A DNA stretch of 64,000 bases from Paenibacillus glacialis. Its GTDB lineage: Bacteria; Bacillota; Bacilli; Paenibacillales; Paenibacillaceae. Within the stretch, counting starts at the first letter, position 1; every line of letters starts with the position of its first letter. The notes beneath the pieces were generated by a model that was not told the origin of the DNA, ran no database searches, and worked only from the letters and a program-made list of their open reading frames with translations. Below are positions 1-8,600 of the stretch, piece by piece. The stretch is from contig NZ_LVJH01000017.1 of assembly GCF_001637205.1 (NCBI RefSeq), positions 124,001 through 188,000 on the forward strand, read 5' to 3'. The translations under genes were made by a program, and so were the position numbers.

Positions 1-2
1 CA

Positions 3-416
3 GCATTCGGTGAGAACTTAACTGTCACAGGCATGCTGGAAACCGACGTGTGCATTGGGGATATCTTTCAGGTAGGAGAAGCCGTTCTACAAGTTAGTCA
101 GCCTAGATATCCCTGTTTTAAACTTTCCCAGAAACATGGGGCATCGGATCTTCCTGCCCAAGTTCTGAAGACTGGATTTAGTGGATTCTATTTCAGGGTA
201 TTACAGACAGGTTATATCAGCGGAACTTCAGCTATTCATAAGCATGAGTCGCATCCTGCACAAGTAAAGGTAGTCGAAATCCTGCGTCTTCTCGCTAGTG
301 CTCGTACAGATAGAGACCAAGATACGTTGCAACGTATGATGGAATTGGACGTTCTGGCGTCTGTCGTAAAAGAAAAGTTCCAAAGATGGCTGGATGAAGC
401 TCCATTGAATGGATAG
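3..416 (+). CDS. MOSC domain protein (YiiM/YflK type), 5' end outside window
   Basis: The frame is already open at the window edge and reads AFGENLTVTG before the first methionine at base 33. That is the conserved core of MOSC-domain proteins, so the true start lies upstream and this is the C-terminal part of the gene. The Cys in QPRYPCFKLS matches the conserved MOSC cysteine linked to molybdenum-cofactor binding. The tail after about residue 80 resembles the helical 3-alpha extension of YiiM-like proteins. Family members are linked to molybdenum-dependent detoxification of N-hydroxylated compounds; the exact substrate cannot be told from this fragment. An alternative is a generic MOSC protein without the YiiM role. 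Confidence 0.85.
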   Translation, partial: AFGENLTVTGMLETDVCIGDIFQVGEAVLQVSQPRYPCFKLSQKHGASDLPAQVLKTGFSGFYFRVLQTGYISGTSAIHKHESHPAQVKVVEILRLLASARTDRDQDTLQRMMELDVLASVVKEKFQRWLDEAPLNG

Positions 417-440
417 CGTGAACACGTTCTCGTTGTATCA

Positions 441-695
441 TTAGCGCGTTTGCTTTATTTGGTACTCCAATGCATATAGATCTTCCTCAAGTGAACTCAT
501 CTGTTGTCGCACTAAGTGTCTGGAGTCACTAAGTGCTTGATTATAAACAATGGGCGCTAGATGCGACATGAAGAAATCGAATACGCCGTCTGCGGCTAGA
601 TCACCAATCGTCTCATCGCGTTCTTCTTCGAAATATTGCTGGATACGCTGTATGACTTGATCTCGTTGTTCTTTGGGTAATTTCATCGTTTTCAT
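441..695 (-). CDS. DUF2164 family protein
   Basis: Small 84-residue acidic cytoplasmic protein matching DUF2164 over its full length: an N-terminal KLPKEQRDQVIQRIQ helix, then FEEERDETIGDLAADGVFDFF, an APIVYNQALSDS stretch and a C-terminal helix with SSLEEDLYALE. No catalytic residues or membrane segments are visible and the family has no assigned function. An AAAAAAGGGG ribosome binding site sits 13 nt before the chosen ATG; a second ATG three codons in is possible. It converges on the MOSC gene and diverges from glnS. Confidence 0.8.
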   Translation of the reverse strand: MKTMKLPKEQRDQVIQRIQQYFEEERDETIGDLAADGVFDFFMSHLAPIVYNQALSDSRHLVRQQMSSLEEDLYALEYQIKQTR

Positions 696-828
696 GGTAT
701 TAATCGGACCCCTTTTTTGTTTCTAGTCTCTGGATTTCATATTATCGTAATGGAAGCTCGCGGTCAAAAAGGTCTGTCTGAATAATGGTGTAAGCACATT
801 TGGGTGAATCTACAAGGACGTGCTGTTA

Positions 829-857
829 TTGAACTATCCGCATTTTACAGGTATATT
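829..857 (+). promoter_or_regulatory. Putative sigma-A promoter of glnS
   Basis: TTGAAC, a 17-bp spacer and TATATT lie about 65 bp before the glnS start. Both hexamers are close to consensus. Inferred from sequence only. Confidence 0.5.
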
Positions 858-923
858 TGTATGAAGTAATTTATGTACGAGACAACATAAGACATATATC
901 TCAACAATGAAAGGTTGATTGCA

Positions 924-2615
924 ATGGAGAACCCAAGCACTCCCTCCAATTTTATTAAGAATGTGATTACGGAAGATTTGAAATCCGGTAAGGTGAAGGA
1001 AATCGTGACACGTTTTCCACCAGAGCCTAACGGTTATTTACATATCGGACATGCTAGAGCAATCTGGATTAACTTTACGTTAGCAGCTGAATTCGGTGGA
1101 AAGACGAATCTGCGATTCGATGATACCAACCCAGTCAAAGAAGATACAGAATATGTGAAATCCATTCAGGAAGATGTGAAGTGGCTCGGATTCGAATGGG
1201 AAGAGCTTCGATTCGCCTCTGATTATTTCGATGAAATGTACAACCGTGCGGTGTTGTTAATCAAGAAAGGGAAAGCCTTTATCGATGATCTCAGTGCGGA
1301 CCAAATTCGTGAGACTCGAGGAACATTGAAGTCACCCGGCAGTAATAGTCCATACCGTGATCGAAGTGTGGAAGAGAATCTCGAGTTGTTTGAAGGAATG
1401 CGTGCGGGTAAGTTTGACGATGGTGCTAAAGTACTGCGCGCTAAGATTGATATGTCATCACCTAATATCAATTTACGTGACCCGATCATTTATCGAATTT
1501 CTCATACTTACCACCATAACACGGGCGATAAATGGTGTATCTATCCGATGTATGCCTTCGCGCATCCATTAGAAGATGCGATCGAGGGAATTACACATTC
1601 TCTCTGCTCGTTGGAATTTGAAGATCAACGTCCTTTCTATGACTGGGTAGTGGCGGAATGCGAAATGCCAAACGTTCCTCATCAATATGAGTTCGGACGC
1701 TTGAATGTGGAGCAGACTTTAACGAGTAAAAGAAAGTTGAAGTTGCTGGTTGACGAACAACATGTCGATGGTTGGGACGATCCTCGGATGCCTACGATTT
1801 CGGGTCTACGTCGACTAGGATATACCCCTGAGGCTATTCGTAACTTCATTTATGAAACGGGTATTTCTAAAACACAGGGTGTGGTAGATCTACAAATGCT
1901 TGAGCACTTTATTCGTGAGGATCTGAAGCTTAAAGCACTACGTACGATGGCGGTATTGAACCCGCTTAAAGTGGTTATTACCAATTATCCAGAAGGTCAG
2001 AATGAGTGGTTTGATGTCGAGAACAACATTGAGAATCCTGACATGGGTAATCGACAAGTTCCATTCTCACGTGAAATATATATTGAGCAAGATGATTTCA
2101 TGGAGGTTCCACCTAATAAATATTTCAGACTATTCCCAGGTAACGAAGTGCGGCTGAAGAATGCATATTTCATTAAATGTAATGAGGTTATCAAGGATGA
2201 AGAAGGTCATGTTGTTGAAATTCACTGTACGTATGACCCTGAGACGAAGAGTGGAAGCGGATTTACTGCTCGTAAGGTAAAAGGAACGATCCATTGGATC
2301 GATGCAAGCCAAGCAGTTCCGGCTGAATTCCGTTTGTACGAGCCACTTATCAAGGCTGAGGAATCCGAAGAGGAGACTGAACAGACAGAAGAGGGCGAGG
2401 AGAAAGAAGAGAAAACATTCCTTGATCAAATCAACCCGAATTCGCTCGAGATCGTGCAAGGTTTTATAGAACCGGGAATGAGAGATGTAGTCTCACAGGA
2501 TAAATTCCAATTCTTCCGTCATGGTTACTTTAACGTGGACTCCAAGTATTCCACACCAGGACATCCGGTATTCAACCGTATCGTATCACTCAAGAGTTCA
2601 TTCAAAATAAAATAG
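924..2615 (+). CDS. glnS: Glutaminyl-tRNA synthetase
   Basis: Class I synthetase that charges tRNA-Gln with glutamine. The Rossmann-fold domain carries [14 protein letters not shown], with HIGH at residues 40-43. The second signature appears as TSKRK near residue 267, in place of the usual MSKRK, followed by [12 protein letters not shown], which is typical of GlnRS. The C-terminal anticodon-binding beta-barrels follow. Length (563 aa) is near that of the E. coli enzyme (about 554). A Glu-rich low-complexity stretch near residues 477-500 interrupts the distal barrel. ATG at 924 was chosen because AAAGG lies 9 nt upstream; a TTG at 915 abuts that site. Most Bacillota make Gln-tRNA through GatCAB, so this gene is probably a horizontal acquisition in the lineage. 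Confidence 0.95.
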   Translation: MENPSTPSNFIKNVITEDLKSGKVKEIVTRFPPEPNGYLHIGHARAIWINFTLAAEFGGKTNLRFDDTNPVKEDTEYVKSIQEDVKWLGFEWEELRFASDYFDEMYNRAVLLIKKGKAFIDDLSADQIRETRGTLKSPGSNSPYRDRSVEENLELFEGMRAGKFDDGAKVLRAKIDMSSPNINLRDPIIYRISHTYHHNTGDKWCIYPMYAFAHPLEDAIEGITHSLCSLEFEDQRPFYDWVVAECEMPNVPHQYEFGRLNVEQTLTSKRKLKLLVDEQHVDGWDDPRMPTISGLRRLGYTPEAIRNFIYETGISKTQGVVDLQMLEHFIREDLKLKALRTMAVLNPLKVVITNYPEGQNEWFDVENNIENPDMGNRQVPFSREIYIEQDDFMEVPPNKYFRLFPGNEVRLKNAYFIKCNEVIKDEEGHVVEIHCTYDPETKSGSGFTARKVKGTIHWIDASQAVPAEFRLYEPLIKAEESEEETEQTEEGEEKEEKTFLDQINPNSLEIVQGFIEPGMRDVVSQDKFQFFRHGYFNVDSKYSTPGHPVFNRIVSLKSSFKIK

Positions 2616-2620
2616 ATCGT

Positions 2621-2670
2621 AAATAACAAATCAGCTCGCAGTGATATCACTGCGAGCTGATTTGTTATTT
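2621..2670. terminator. Bidirectional terminator, perfect 50-bp palindrome
   Basis: Two 25-bp arms with no spacer, centred at 2645/2646, lie between the convergent glnS and MFS genes. A/T-rich outer ends give a T-tract after the GC-rich core on both strands, as expected for a shared intrinsic terminator. Confidence 0.8.
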
Positions 2671-2677
2671 ATACTAC

Positions 2678-3907
2678 TTATATCGTTAAGTCTTCATCTG
2701 GATCTTCTTTACGCTCCGGAAGAGGGAGCTTGTAGCCATGCGTAAGGATCAGGTACCACATCCATCCGAACCCCACAGCACCTATTAAAGCAAATAACAT
2801 TCCCGTTCTATACATGGCTTCCGCACCGAAGTTTTGGAACATCCATCCGCCTACGAAGGCACCAATGACACCAGAGAGACCGCTCCATGAGAGCGTGTAT
2901 ACAGCTTGGCCCGTTGCGCGGTAGGGACGAGGTAACAATAACAACGTTAACTGGGTTCCAACATAGAAGAATCCACCAAAGGTAATACAGTGTAGAACTT
3001 GAATGGCAGCCACTTGTAGTGGTTGTGTGGCTTCAGCCATTAGGAGCCAGCGAAGACCGAAGAGCAGACTTACTAAGGACAGACAACCCAACATCCATGA
3101 TATTTTGCGTTTCATGTAACGGTCAAACAGGAAGAACACTGCAATCTCTAAAAAGGAAGAAAGGAATACGGCTAACCCGACAATTCTTTTGGATCCTCCG
3201 AGCTCCGTTATATATAATGACATGAATGTATTATTCATTGCATTAGGGATCGATACCAGAAGACCCATGAGAATAAAGCAGAGGAAATATCGATTACTCA
3301 TAATATTGAGGAATCCCCTGAGATACAATGTGGGTGATTCGGAAGAACGTTTTAGTGGAGGAAGGACTAAGACAGCTCCTATAGCTATTATAAGAACAGC
3401 AGTAAATAATGACGATACTTTGGATATACCTGTCCAATCTAGAATCTGTCCTACCGCAATGGCGGTTACACCCCAACCTATAGATCCCCATAAGCGAAAA
3501 GAACCAAACTTATAAGGTGTATCCTCAATATATCCTAGAATAAGGCTGTTACTATGCGAGAAGATAGGTGTCTGAAAGAAGAAGAATAGGATCATTGCCA
3601 AATACACCGACGCATATGTATCGGCTTGAAAGACGAATTGAACCAGTACTAATGCTCCACTCATCATAATAATGATAATGCGTTTCATATTAAGTAGACG
3701 GTCGCCGCAATATCTCCAAAAAGGGTTAGCGAACAAGGAGACAAAGGGCCCCATGGCCATTAGTGCTCCGATTTCAAATTTCTTCATGCCTACATCCTGT
3801 AGGTATAGTTGAAAAAAGCTTGTGAAGATAACCATGGTGCCATATATGAAGAAATTAAATAGCTTAAGGGATGTTAAGGAAGACTTTATTTGTATAGATT
3901 CACGCAA
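2678..3907 (-). CDS. MFS transporter (LacY/YwbF-like, MFS_1_like)
   Basis: Polytopic membrane protein of about 409 residues with twelve predicted hydrophobic segments, starting at FNFFIYGTMVIFTSFFQLYL. The early FEIGALMAMGPFVSLFANPFW stretch corresponds to the loop 2-3 region of MFS_1_like permeases related to YwbF and nucleoside/sugar-proton symporters. The substrate cannot be predicted. Start choice: a GGAAAGGA site precedes TTG at 3907 by about 9 nt, while an ATG at 3916 lies too close to it and a TTG at 3937 has no ribosome binding site. The coding frame itself is open to 3937. The gene stands alone, convergent with glnS and divergent from the TorD-like gene. Confidence 0.85.
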   Translation of the reverse strand: MRESIQIKSSLTSLKLFNFFIYGTMVIFTSFFQLYLQDVGMKKFEIGALMAMGPFVSLFANPFWRYCGDRLLNMKRIIIIMMSGALVLVQFVFQADTYASVYLAMILFFFFQTPIFSHSNSLILGYIEDTPYKFGSFRLWGSIGWGVTAIAVGQILDWTGISKVSSLFTAVLIIAIGAVLVLPPLKRSSESPTLYLRGFLNIMSNRYFLCFILMGLLVSIPNAMNNTFMSLYITELGGSKRIVGLAVFLSSFLEIAVFFLFDRYMKRKISWMLGCLSLVSLLFGLRWLLMAEATQPLQVAAIQVLHCITFGGFFYVGTQLTLLLLPRPYRATGQAVYTLSWSGLSGVIGAFVGGWMFQNFGAEAMYRTGMLFALIGAVGFGWMWYLILTHGYKLPLPERKEDPDEDLTI

Positions 3908-4148
3908 TATCGACATTCCTTTCCGATTTGAATGCAAATCGACAATGGCTATTTACTGTGTTTAAGTTGACCACTCCACTTTATCACGTGTTGAAAGGGG
4001 ATTCAAACCAGCAAATTTCCATATTGTAAAGGGCTGTATGAAATGAATGTATCCATAGATGATTTGTCCCTAGTATCGTATGCATTTGCCTTTTTAGATA
4101 TGAATCAAATCTCTAAATGTAAAGGAAATGGTCTTGAAATCCAGTTTC

Positions 4149-4197
4149 TTGACTTGTGAACTATGTCACATGAATTAATTAACATTTGATGTAATCT
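4149..4197 (+). promoter_or_regulatory. FNR box and class II-type promoter of the TorD-like gene
   Basis: TGTGA-N6-TCACA at 4155-4170 is an exact match to the FNR/CRP-family consensus, which in Bacillus is the anaerobic regulator Fnr site. A TAATCT -10 candidate at 4192-4197 would place the transcription start near 4204, so the box would be centred at about -41.5, the usual activating position. Anaerobic control of the downstream chaperone gene is inferred. Confidence 0.6.
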
Positions 4198-4275
4198 GAA
4201 TTTAAAGAAAGCGCTACCTTTTAGAACTTTTACAATGTACCTTCTCAAATTACTAATACATAAGGAGGTTAACTG

Positions 4276-4959
4276 ATGACGATGACTTTGGAAATGGTTA
4301 GAGAGTTAGAAGAATATGTACGTTGGAAGCAAGGGAGAGGCTGGGTATACCAGTTACTTATAGATTTCTTAGGGAACCCACCAAGTTTGTCGCTGATTGC
4401 TCTGTGGCAGAAACATATGGTAAATAGAGAAGAAGCGGTACTCACACAAGAGGGGCAGAAACTTAAGGATTATTTATCCGAAATGATGCCAAAGCAATTT
4501 ACTCAAGTATGTGAAGTCGAGAGGGCTGAGTATCACCGTTTATTCGAAGGTATTCGACCGATAGTTCCTTCGCTTTGTGAAAGTGATTATCGAAGTATAT
4601 TGAGCAAGAATAGTGTGGATTTTACGTTGGATATTAGTAATATGTATGCACAATCGAGTATTGTCTTTAATAAATTACACCATGAACAAGATGATCACAT
4701 CTCGATTGAGTTAGAATTTATGGCTGTTCTCGGTGAACGAATGTCAGATGATATACGTTTACGAACTTCCCAACAATTATTAATTGATACTCAAATTCAG
4801 TTTCTAGAGCAGCATGTAATGAAGTGGGTTCCAAGTTTAGCTGACGTCTTATGTAAACAAGCACAAACTCCAGTATATAGAAGCCTTGGCTATATCATTC
4901 AAGAGTTTCTACCCTATGATATTGCAATGTTACGCTCATGGCGAGCAGAACTTGACTAG
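4276..4959 (+). CDS. TorD/DmsD/NarJ-like molecular chaperone
   Basis: Cytoplasmic helical protein of 227 residues resembling the TorD/nitrate-reductase-delta superfamily. The hallmark is HHEQDDHISIELEFMAVLGE (about residues 134-153), equivalent to the PxDHxxxELeFMa motif, followed by FLEQHVMKWVPSLADVL and YRSLGYIIQEFL. Such proteins bind the signal peptide of a molybdoenzyme and help insert its cofactor. The start has a perfect AAGGAGG seven bases upstream. No molybdoenzyme subunit is adjacent, although genes of this family usually sit in such operons. The FNR box upstream supports an anaerobic respiratory role. An alternative is a TorD-fold protein with another client. Confidence 0.72.
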   Translation: MTMTLEMVRELEEYVRWKQGRGWVYQLLIDFLGNPPSLSLIALWQKHMVNREEAVLTQEGQKLKDYLSEMMPKQFTQVCEVERAEYHRLFEGIRPIVPSLCESDYRSILSKNSVDFTLDISNMYAQSSIVFNKLHHEQDDHISIELEFMAVLGERMSDDIRLRTSQQLLIDTQIQFLEQHVMKWVPSLADVLCKQAQTPVYRSLGYIIQEFLPYDIAMLRSWRAELD

Positions 4960-4966
4960 TGTTTGA

Positions 4967-5104
4967 TCATTTCATAGCCGCATTCACCCCTTTACCACCT
5001 GGAACGGATAGGTATCCATTCATGCGGTGCAATTGGTTCACTTGGAATTGAGGGATGGTATAAGTAATATCTAAAGCTGTATTTAAGGTTACCGTGGTGA
5101 TCAT
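4967..5104 (-). pseudogene. Truncated 1-phosphofructokinase/PfkB-family kinase remnant
   Basis: On the minus strand an ATG at 5104, preceded by GGAG at 9 nt, opens MITTVTLNTALDITYTIPQF and continues to VPGGKGVNAAMK then stop, 45 codons in all. This is the N-terminus of FruK/LacC-type PfkB kinases, including the GGKGxN sugar-binding motif, but a normal family member is about 300 residues. The remainder is absent because the TorD-like gene lies immediately beyond. It is a deletion remnant with an intact start region. Confidence 0.7.
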
Positions 5105-5270
5105 GTGCCACTACTCCTTCGGATGGTTATTCTAATTGTCATAGATTATCGCATAATGCCTAATCATAAGCACGCTGAATCGAACAAACAAGTAGAAACG
5201 GCTGCGATCTCCTTCTCCAAGGAGCTTATGCTTCCGATGCTAGCGATACTTCGTATCACTTTAAGGCACT

Positions 5271-5329
5271 CGTTTCAGCGGAAATATAAGGAATAGAGTA
5301 TCAAGTGAAACTTATACTTTCTTATATTG
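5271..5329 (+). repeat. 59-bp intergenic repeat, copy A
   Basis: This stretch recurs at 47823-47881 with two mismatches. The core AATATAAG...AGTAT / ATACT..CTTATATT is an imperfect inverted repeat able to fold. Weaker similarity (AAGT-GAAACGGCT) continues on the left side of both copies. In both places it is followed by a longer GC-rich stem-loop. Together with the remnant at 4967-5104 it accounts for the gene-free interval 4960-5399. Confidence 0.8.
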
Positions 5330-5336
5330 TAAGGAA

Positions 5337-5380
5337 AAGGACGTATCCTCCATCCCATAAGGGAAAGAGGATACGTCCTT
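5337..5380 (-). terminator. Intrinsic terminator of the RND efflux operon
   Basis: 14-bp perfect arms (AAGGACGTATCCTC and its complement) with a 16-nt loop, followed on the minus strand by TTTTCC. It lies 20 bp beyond the stop of the RND pump gene. Confidence 0.75.
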
Positions 5381-5399
5381 CGTTATTACTGTCGTTGTC

Positions 5400-8300
5400 T
5401 TAGTCTTGTAATTTAGGCTTTCTAAATTTCATTAAGAACTCATACACAACAGGTACGATAACTAGTGTTAGCAATGTGGAGCTGATCAGACCGCCGATGA
5501 CAGTAATTCCAAGTCCACGTGAAATGATTCCGGCACTATCTTCTAATCCAGTAACTAGTGGTAGCAATGCACCAATCGTGGCAAGTGCAGTCATTAGAAT
5601 TGGACGAAGGCGAGTTGCTCCTGCTTCAAGCAATGCATCACGTGTAGAGAATCCTTCTTGTTCTTTGTGAATAACGCGGTGAATAAGTACAATCGCATTC
5701 GTTACAACGATCCCTATGAGCATCAATGCACCCATGAGTGAGGATACGTTTAGTGGTTCTTTCGCAATCAGTAGTCCAACAAGAGCACCAATGATCGTGA
5801 ATGGTAAGGAGAAGAGAATTGCAAACGGTGCAAGACCTCCACCGAATGTTACCACGAGTACAAAGTATACAACCGCGATGGCAGCTAACATGGCAAGACC
5901 AAGCTGTGTGAATGTATCGTTGATTTGTTCTGTCGCACCACCGAATTTAATTTCAATACCATCAGGCTTCTCGATGTCGTTGATTTTATTTTCTAATGCT
6001 GTAGAAGCTTTACCAACATCAGCGGTCACGATATTCGCTGAAATAGACACGACCATCTTACCATCTGTACGTGTAATGGAGTTCGGTGAAGTTCCTTTTT
6101 CCACTTTGGCTACATCTTTAATGGCTACTTCCATACCAAGAGGGGACATGATCTTCTCATTAGAAATCTCATCAATACTCTTATAAACGGTACTGTCTGC
6201 TTCGATGTATACTTTATAGGTTTTGTTATCGACTTCAATTTCAGTTAGCACTGGACGCTCACGTACAGGGCTGAGCTTCATAGCAATCTGCCCAGCAGTA
6301 AGGCCAAGTGAACTTAATTTCTCTTGATTCGCAACAATCGTGTATTGATCATAGGAAGTAGAGAGACTTGTCTTCGCTTTGTCGAAGTGTTCTGTATCTT
6401 CTTTAACAAGTTTTAGGATTTCATCAGATACAGGTTTAATGTCCTCTAAGCTATCTCCAAAGATGCTAACACTTAGTCCACTTCCACCCATTCCGCCAGT
6501 CATGTCTAGAGAAGCCCACTCACCTTCAGGAACTTGTTGTTGTAGATCTTCGACGAGTTGTTTTTGGACATCCTCGAAATTTTTCGTATCGGTACTGTAT
6601 TCGATATAGAATAGACCCGAGTTGGATGCGCTAGCACCGCCCATAGGATTACTACCACCGATCGAATATTGCATTTTCTCTACGCCAGGTTGATCAAGAA
6701 TGAACTTCTCGGCTTCCAATGCGAGTTTCTCGACTGCGGCAAGCTGCTCTCCAGGTTTAGGTGAGTAGGTCACCATGGTGAACTTATCTTTTTGGTCCGG
6801 CATGAAGCTAGTACCGATTAATGGATACAACATCAGACTACCAACAAGAAGCAGGATAGCCCCACCGAAAGTAATAGCTTTATGAGATAGACACCAGTTC
6901 AGAATACGTTGATAAGCTCTAGCAAGACTACCAATTTCCTCTTTATGTGTGTGCCTTTTCTTATTAATTCCCTTTTTGAAGAGTGAATGTGCAAGCATAG
7001 GTACAATCGTAATAGCTATAAGAAGTGAAGCCAAGAGAGCGAATACCATCGTTAATGCGAAGGGCGTGAATAGCTCTCCGACCATACCACTTACAAAGGC
7101 AAGAGGCAGGAACACTGCAATCGTTACGATCGTTGATGACATGATTGGAACGAACATTTCACGAGTTGCTTCGCGAACGAGTTCACGACCACGTAATTTC
7201 TCGTCGCTATCGGTTAGGCGTCTATAGATATTCTCAATGACGACAATGGAGTCATCGATGACTCGACCAATAGCAACCGTCATAGCACCTAGCGTCATCA
7301 TATTTAGCGTAATATCTAACTGCCAAAGGATAAGAACAGCTGCTAACAGTGACAATGGGATGGAGATGATAGAAATAATCGTTGATCGAATATTACGTAG
7401 GAAGATTAGAATAATGATAACTGCGAACAATGCTCCAAATACGGCTTTACTTAGCATGGTATTTACAGAATCTTCGATAGGTTCACCTTGATCAAGTAAT
7501 GTGATTAGTTCCAAGCCAGCGTAATTTTTCTTCAGATCGTCGACTTTGTCTTTCACAGCATTGACGACATCAACCGTATTCGCATCGTTGTCTTTTACAA
7601 TTGAAATCCCGATGGATTCCAAACCGTTGGTACGAGAGATGGACTCTGCTTTACCAATAACTTGAATATCGGCAATCTCGCTAAGTTTAATTGTAGGAAT
7701 ACCCATCGCAGCGCCACCAGCCGGAGCATTTACATTTCCTACTGGAGGAGTGGTGTTAGCGTTACCTGTAGGGCTGTTAAGTCCTGAGTTAGCTGTGTTC
7801 GGAATGACTGGAATGGCTAAGTTCTTCAGGTCGTCGAGTGCAATGACATTCCCATCCACCACAACGGCTTTTTCAGACTCCTCTAAATTAAATAATCCTA
7901 GAGGTACACGTAGGGAGGAACCTTGAACGATACCTTTAACAGTATCTTGGTTGAGGCCCAGTTCAGCCATTTTTGACGTATTAAATTTCAATTGAACTTC
8001 TTTAACATATTGTCCCGATATACTTACGGAGGCAACACCTGCAAGCTTCTCGATTTCAGGTTTCACCTGATTCTCAATGACCTTTGTTAATTCTTCTAAG
8101 TCTTTCGCTTGATTGTTTGAAGCACTTAGCGAAATGACAGGGAAAGAACTTAAACTGAATTTGGAAATGGTAGGTTTTTGTGCATTTTTAGGTAGAGTGA
8201 CTTCATTTAGAGCTTCTCGGACAGCAGCAGTTGCTTGATCCAAGTCCGTACCATAATCGAACTCCATAGCAACGGAAGCGGCGTTCTCCATGGAAGTGGA

Positions 8301-8546
8301 AGTCACTGTCTTGACTCCGTCTACGTTACGTAAACGCTGTTCAAGGGGAAGGGCTACATCTTGAACAACACCTTCTGGCGCTGCACCAGGATATACAGCA
8401 ATAACATTTAGAAATGGAATGCTGATATTAGGCATGGTCTCTTGCTTCATGGATACTCCGGCGAATAGTCCAGCAGCAGTGACAATAATCGTTAGAATCC
8501 AGATAGCAAATTTGTTGTTCAATGAGAAATTGATAATACTCTTCAT
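5400..8546 (-). CDS. RND (AcrB/HAE1-like) efflux transporter, SwrC/YerP-like
   Basis: Inner-membrane proton-driven efflux pump of 1048 residues, the usual RND length. The N-terminus FSLNNKFAIWILTIIV followed by MKQETMPNISIPF and YPGAAPEGVVQDV matches the Gram-positive branch represented by B. subtilis SwrC (YerP). TM4 contains GRVIDDSIVVIENIYRR with the conserved acidic pair. Two large extracytoplasmic loops and the second TM bundle follow. A Gly/Asn/Pro-rich linker (about residues 255-280) in the first porter loop is a local peculiarity. SwrC exports surfactin-like amphiphiles; the substrate here is unknown. The TetR gene 54 bp upstream on the same strand is the likely regulator. Confidence 0.93.
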   Translation of the reverse strand: MKSIINFSLNNKFAIWILTIIVTAAGLFAGVSMKQETMPNISIPFLNVIAVYPGAAPEGVVQDVALPLEQRLRNVDGVKTVTSTSMENAASVAMEFDYGTDLDQATAAVREALNEVTLPKNAQKPTISKFSLSSFPVISLSASNNQAKDLEELTKVIENQVKPEIEKLAGVASVSISGQYVKEVQLKFNTSKMAELGLNQDTVKGIVQGSSLRVPLGLFNLEESEKAVVVDGNVIALDDLKNLAIPVIPNTANSGLNSPTGNANTTPPVGNVNAPAGGAAMGIPTIKLSEIADIQVIGKAESISRTNGLESIGISIVKDNDANTVDVVNAVKDKVDDLKKNYAGLELITLLDQGEPIEDSVNTMLSKAVFGALFAVIIILIFLRNIRSTIISIISIPLSLLAAVLILWQLDITLNMMTLGAMTVAIGRVIDDSIVVIENIYRRLTDSDEKLRGRELVREATREMFVPIMSSTIVTIAVFLPLAFVSGMVGELFTPFALTMVFALLASLLIAITIVPMLAHSLFKKGINKKRHTHKEEIGSLARAYQRILNWCLSHKAITFGGAILLLVGSLMLYPLIGTSFMPDQKDKFTMVTYSPKPGEQLAAVEKLALEAEKFILDQPGVEKMQYSIGGSNPMGGASASNSGLFYIEYSTDTKNFEDVQKQLVEDLQQQVPEGEWASLDMTGGMGGSGLSVSIFGDSLEDIKPVSDEILKLVKEDTEHFDKAKTSLSTSYDQYTIVANQEKLSSLGLTAGQIAMKLSPVRERPVLTEIEVDNKTYKVYIEADSTVYKSIDEISNEKIMSPLGMEVAIKDVAKVEKGTSPNSITRTDGKMVVSISANIVTADVGKASTALENKINDIEKPDGIEIKFGGATEQINDTFTQLGLAMLAAIAVVYFVLVVTFGGGLAPFAILFSLPFTIIGALVGLLIAKEPLNVSSLMGALMLIGIVVTNAIVLIHRVIHKEQEGFSTRDALLEAGATRLRPILMTALATIGALLPLVTGLEDSAGIISRGLGITVIGGLISSTLLTLVIVPVVYEFLMKFRKPKLQD

Positions 8547-8600
8547 AAGGATGGTTCTGCTCCTCTCTCTAATACTTCTTGGTTACACAGGATGAGGGTT

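Noticed and set aside
5105..5296. 63-codon plus-strand open frame
   Set aside because: No ribosome binding site, odd composition, and it runs into the repeat at 5271; it is antisense to the upstream region of the kinase remnant.
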